8,015 nt of DNA, taken from positions 1-8,015 of the forward strand of contig CABUCP010000128.1 in NCBI GenBank assembly GCA_902490055.1, given 5' to 3'. Below the pieces are notes generated by a model that saw only the letters and a program-made list of their open reading frames with translations, made no database searches and had not been told where the DNA came from. Shown here piece after piece: positions 5,383 through 8,015 of the stretch. Source of the stretch: an uncultured Klebsiella sp. (GTDB lineage Bacteria; Pseudomonadota; Gammaproteobacteria; Enterobacterales; Enterobacteriaceae). A program made the translations under genes and the position numbers. The first letter of the stretch is position 1. Every line of letters begins with the position of its first letter.

Positions 5383-6954
5383 ATGAAAAAACGTCGGGTG
5401 GTTATTGGCGTACTGGGGACGGTACTCGATAAACGAGGGAAACGCGCCAACCGTTTTCGCAAGTGGCGGCCAACGGTTGGGCTGTGCCAACAAGCTGAAA
5501 TGCCCATTGATCGGCTGGAACTACTGCATCAGCCGCATGACATCAGCATGGCGCAGCAGCTCGCCGGGGATGTGGCGTTGTTATCGCCGCATACTGAAGT
5601 GCGCCCACATGCTGTGGCCATCGCCAATCCCTGGGATTTCGAAGAGGTGTATGCCGCCTTTCTCGATTTCGCGACTCGCTACCCGTTCGATACCGACAAT
5701 GAAGAGTATCTGGTGCATATCACCACCGGTACACACGTGGCGCAGATCTGCTGGTTCCTGTTGACCGAGGCACGCTACCTGCCCGCCAGTTTGCTGCAAA
5801 CCGGCCCGGCGCCAAAAGGCGCCACCGACGAACAAATAGCGGCCGGTACCGCTTCAGTTATCGATCTGGATTTAAGCCGCTATGCCACTCTGACCAGCCG
5901 TTTTCAGCGTGAACAACAACAATCCGTTTCATTTCTTAAGGCCGGGATTGAAACCCGCAACGCGACCTTCAATAAGCTTATCGACCGCATTGAGCGGGTT
6001 TCACTACGTTCAACCGATCCGATTCTGCTCTCCGGGCCAACCGGCGCAGGCAAATCCTTTCTCGCCAAACGTATTTTCCAACTGCGCCAGTCACGCCACC
6101 TGGTGGCGGGGAAGTTTGTTGCCATCAACTGCGCCACGCTGCGCGGCGATAACGCCATGTCGACGCTATTTGGCCACGTCAAAGGCGCTTTTACCGGCGC
6201 GCTGACGGCACGTAGCGGCCTGCTGCGCGAGGCCGATGGCGGCGTGCTGTTTCTCGATGAAATTGCCGAACTGGGCCTCGACGAACAAGCGATGTTGTTG
6301 AAAGCGATTGAAGAAAAAAGCTTTTTCCCGTTTGGCTCCGACAAAGAAGTGCACAGTGATTTTCAACTGATTGCAGGTACCCACCGCGACATGCGCCAGT
6401 GGGTCGCCGATGGCCGCTTTCGCGAAGATTTGTACGCGCGTATCAACATGTGGAGCTTTGCGCTGCCCGGTCTGGCGCAGCGTAGAGAAGATATTGCGCC
6501 CAATATTGAGTACGAATTGCAGCGTTTCTCCAGCGCCAGGCAGCAGCAGATACGTTTTGATAAAGACGCGCGTGTGCGCTATTTGGCTTTCGCCAGCTCG
6601 CCGCAGGCCCAGTGGCGCGGCAATTTTCGCGAGCTTGGCGCCTCGGTGGCCCGCATGGCGACCCTCGCCGAGCAGGGGCGTATTACCCTCGACCTGGTAG
6701 ATGAGGAAATCGCGCGTCTGAGCGAAAGCTGGCAGATCAACGATCCTCTTCCCGCCGTCATCGACGAGATCGATCTCTTCGATCGCCGTCAGTTGGAAAC
6801 GGTGCTGGAAGTATGCCGCCGCAGCGCTTCGCTATCCGAAGCCGGTCGCGAGCTGTTCGCGGTCTCCCGGCTGAAAAAGGCCAATCCGAATGATGCCGAC
6901 CGATTGCGCAAGTATCTCGCCCGCTTTGGCCTCAGTTGGGAAAGCCTGGGCTAA
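5383..6954 (+). CDS. rtcR: Sigma-54-dependent transcriptional activator of the RNA repair operon, RtcR
   Basis: A bacterial enhancer-binding protein that activates the divergent sigma-54 promoter. The 523 residues show three domains. The N-terminal CARF-like sensor (about 1-185) has the RtcR-typical NPWDFEEVYA (82-91) and HITTGTHVAQICWFLLTEAR (112-131); in Salmonella this domain responds to tRNA fragments with 2',3'-cyclic phosphate ends. The central AAA+ domain has Walker A GPTGAGKS (218-225), the sigma-54-contacting GAFTGA loop intact (268-273), Walker B GGVLFLDEIAEL (286-297) and the arginine-bearing RFREDLYARI (345-354). The C-terminal DNA-binding segment (about 465-515) includes LSEAGRELFAVSRL. 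The start at 5383 follows a weak GGGA and aligns with E. coli RtcR. Nothing is truncated, so the regulator is intact although its target rtcB carries a stop codon. Confidence 0.97.
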   Translation: MKKRRVVIGVLGTVLDKRGKRANRFRKWRPTVGLCQQAEMPIDRLELLHQPHDISMAQQLAGDVALLSPHTEVRPHAVAIANPWDFEEVYAAFLDFATRYPFDTDNEEYLVHITTGTHVAQICWFLLTEARYLPASLLQTGPAPKGATDEQIAAGTASVIDLDLSRYATLTSRFQREQQQSVSFLKAGIETRNATFNKLIDRIERVSLRSTDPILLSGPTGAGKSFLAKRIFQLRQSRHLVAGKFVAINCATLRGDNAMSTLFGHVKGAFTGALTARSGLLREADGGVLFLDEIAELGLDEQAMLLKAIEEKSFFPFGSDKEVHSDFQLIAGTHRDMRQWVADGRFREDLYARINMWSFALPGLAQRREDIAPNIEYELQRFSSARQQQIRFDKDARVRYLAFASSPQAQWRGNFRELGASVARMATLAEQGRITLDLVDEEIARLSESWQINDPLPAVIDEIDLFDRRQLETVLEVCRRSASLSEAGRELFAVSRLKKANPNDADRLRKYLARFGLSWESLG

Positions 6955-7011
6955 TCATCATGAGCATAATTTATTTGAATAATATTCCTTAGCACGATAA
7001 ACAATACCTAT

Positions 7012-7034
7012 GGTCGGGCTCGAACCCGGCTTTT
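7012..7034 (+). terminator. Probable rtcR terminator
   Basis: GTCGGG (7013-7018) pairs with CCCGGC (7025-7030), with one G-U pair, around the 6-nt loop CTCGAA, followed by TTTT (7031-7034). It lies about 58 nt past the rtcR stop and 45 nt before panS. The T-run is short, so read-through into panS is possible. The AT-rich stretch 6955-7010 just before it may carry the panS promoter; I find no convincing -35/-10 pair there. Confidence 0.7.
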
Positions 7035-7079
7035 CTATAACGACATCAACACAACAAACACTATCGCAAGGAATACATT

Positions 7080-8009
7080 ATGCTCGCCACGTTTACGCGG
7101 CTGTTCCCGTTATGGGCGCTGCTGCTCTCCGTGTTGGCTTATTACACGCCAGCCACCTTTACGCCGATCGGCCCGTGGGTCACGACGCTGTTGATGCTGA
7201 TTATGTTCGGCATGGGCGTCCATCTGAAGCTGGATGATTTTAAACGCGTCCTGTCGCGCCCTGCGCCGGTTGCGGCGGGGATCTTTCTGCACTATCTGGT
7301 GATGCCGCTCGCCGCCTGGCTACTGGCACTGCTGTTCCACATGCCGCCGGAGCTGTCCGCCGGGATGGTGCTGGTCGGTAGCGTCGCCAGCGGCACGGCA
7401 TCCAACGTCATGATCTATCTGGCGAAAGGCGATGTCGCGCTGTCGGTGACCATCTCTTCCGTTTCCACCCTAGTTGGCGTAGTGGCGACCCCGCTGCTGA
7501 CACGTCTGTACGTTGACGCACATATTCAGGTCGATGTGATGGGCATGCTGCTGAGCATCCTGCAAATCGTGGTGATCCCTATCGGGCTCGGTCTGGTTGT
7601 TCATCACCTGATGCCAAAAGTGGTGAAGGCGGTGGAGCCGTTCCTTCCCGCGTTCTCCATGCTGTGCATTCTGGCGATTATCAGCGCCGTGGTCGCCGGT
7701 TCGGCATCGCATATCGCCTCGGTTGGCCTGGTGGTCATCGTGGCGGTCATTCTGCATAACGCTATCGGCCTGCTTGGCGGCTACTGGGGCGGGCGCCTGT
7801 TCGGTTTTGATGAATCCACTTGCCGCACCCTGGCGATCGAGGTGGGGATGCAGAACTCCGGCCTCGCCGCCGCCCTCGGGAAAATCTACTTTGGCCCGCT
7901 GGCCGCCCTGCCCGGCGCCCTGTTCTCGGTGTGGCATAACCTTTCCGGCTCGCTGCTGGCAGGATACTGGTCCGGTAAGCCAACCGCGAAAAAAACCAAC
8001 CCGCGCTAA
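7080..8009 (+). CDS. panS: Ketopantoate/pantoate/pantothenate transporter (BASS family)
   Basis: A 309-residue integral inner-membrane transporter of the bile acid:sodium symporter (BASS) family, resembling PanS of Salmonella and Klebsiella, which takes up pantothenate precursors for coenzyme A synthesis. About ten hydrophobic segments can be drawn, the first at 10-22, then 33-47, 63-86, 92-104, 121-140, 153-176, 189-206, 213-235, 255-270 and 276-297. Two family motifs are visible: the first half-repeat crossover [19 protein letters not shown] (100-118) and [13 protein letters not shown] (254-266). The start has AAGGA at 7068-7072, 7 nt before the ATG. The tail is short and basic (KKTNPR). 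Substrate assignment rests on family resemblance; other BASS transporters look similar. The gene is complete, ending 6 nt before the window edge. Confidence 0.88.
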   Translation: MLATFTRLFPLWALLLSVLAYYTPATFTPIGPWVTTLLMLIMFGMGVHLKLDDFKRVLSRPAPVAAGIFLHYLVMPLAAWLLALLFHMPPELSAGMVLVGSVASGTASNVMIYLAKGDVALSVTISSVSTLVGVVATPLLTRLYVDAHIQVDVMGMLLSILQIVVIPIGLGLVVHHLMPKVVKAVEPFLPAFSMLCILAIISAVVAGSASHIASVGLVVIVAVILHNAIGLLGGYWGGRLFGFDESTCRTLAIEVGMQNSGLAAALGKIYFGPLAALPGALFSVWHNLSGSLLAGYWSGKPTAKKTNPR

Positions 8010-8015
8010 TCGGTA

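Noticed and set aside
7010..7032. The minus strand reads GGGTTCGAGCCCGACC, like the 3' end of a tRNA.
   Set aside because: With the required 7-nt T-loop the stem fails at the third pair; the perfect stem has a 6-nt loop. On the plus strand it is a hairpin followed by TTTT, so a terminator fits better.

Overview
The window looks like a chromosomal segment of a member of the Enterobacteriaceae. LysC follows E. coli aspartokinase III at almost every position (449 residues), and the lysC leader carries the enteric lysine riboswitch. RtcR and PanS are also of enteric type. A host near Klebsiella, Raoultella or Enterobacter is a guess; nothing in the window fixes the genus.

Layout. Positions 1-414 hold the lysC leader: a lysine riboswitch cut by the left edge, then a 92-nt hairpin element just before the ribosome binding site. 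lysC (415-1764, +) ends at a strong terminator (1788-1823) shared with a converging minus-strand operon. In transcription order from about 5265 down to 1822, that operon has a sigma-54 promoter (5277-5292), a structured tRNA-like/Y-RNA-like leader RNA (about 5216-5063), a slipin/SPFH gene (4975-3833), rtcB (3843-2617) and rlaP (2610-1822). The divergent gene rtcR (5383-6954, +) encodes the CARF-AAA+ sigma-54 activator of RNA repair operons. A hairpin terminator (7012-7034) and panS (7080-8009, +), a BASS-family pantothenate-precursor transporter, close the window.

How the genes work together. By analogy with E. coli and Salmonella, RtcR senses damaged tRNA ends through its CARF domain and drives sigma-54 RNA polymerase at the rtc promoter. 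RtcB would ligate broken RNA, while RlaP (a pol-beta-type nucleotidyltransferase) and the slipin are accessory proteins. There is no rtcA cyclase and no rsr (Ro60) in the window.

Two things stand out. First, the operon leader can fold into a long imperfect stem capped by a T-arm followed by a closed 7-bp acceptor-like hairpin. This is the topology of a circularly permuted tRNA and recalls the YrlA-type Y RNAs of the Salmonella rsr-yrlBA-rtcBA operon, but here no Ro60 gene is nearby. Second, rtcB is interrupted by one in-frame amber codon (TAG for the conserved Trp at codon 185) while the rest of the gene is intact. The ligase is therefore probably inactive in this strain, or the base is an error.
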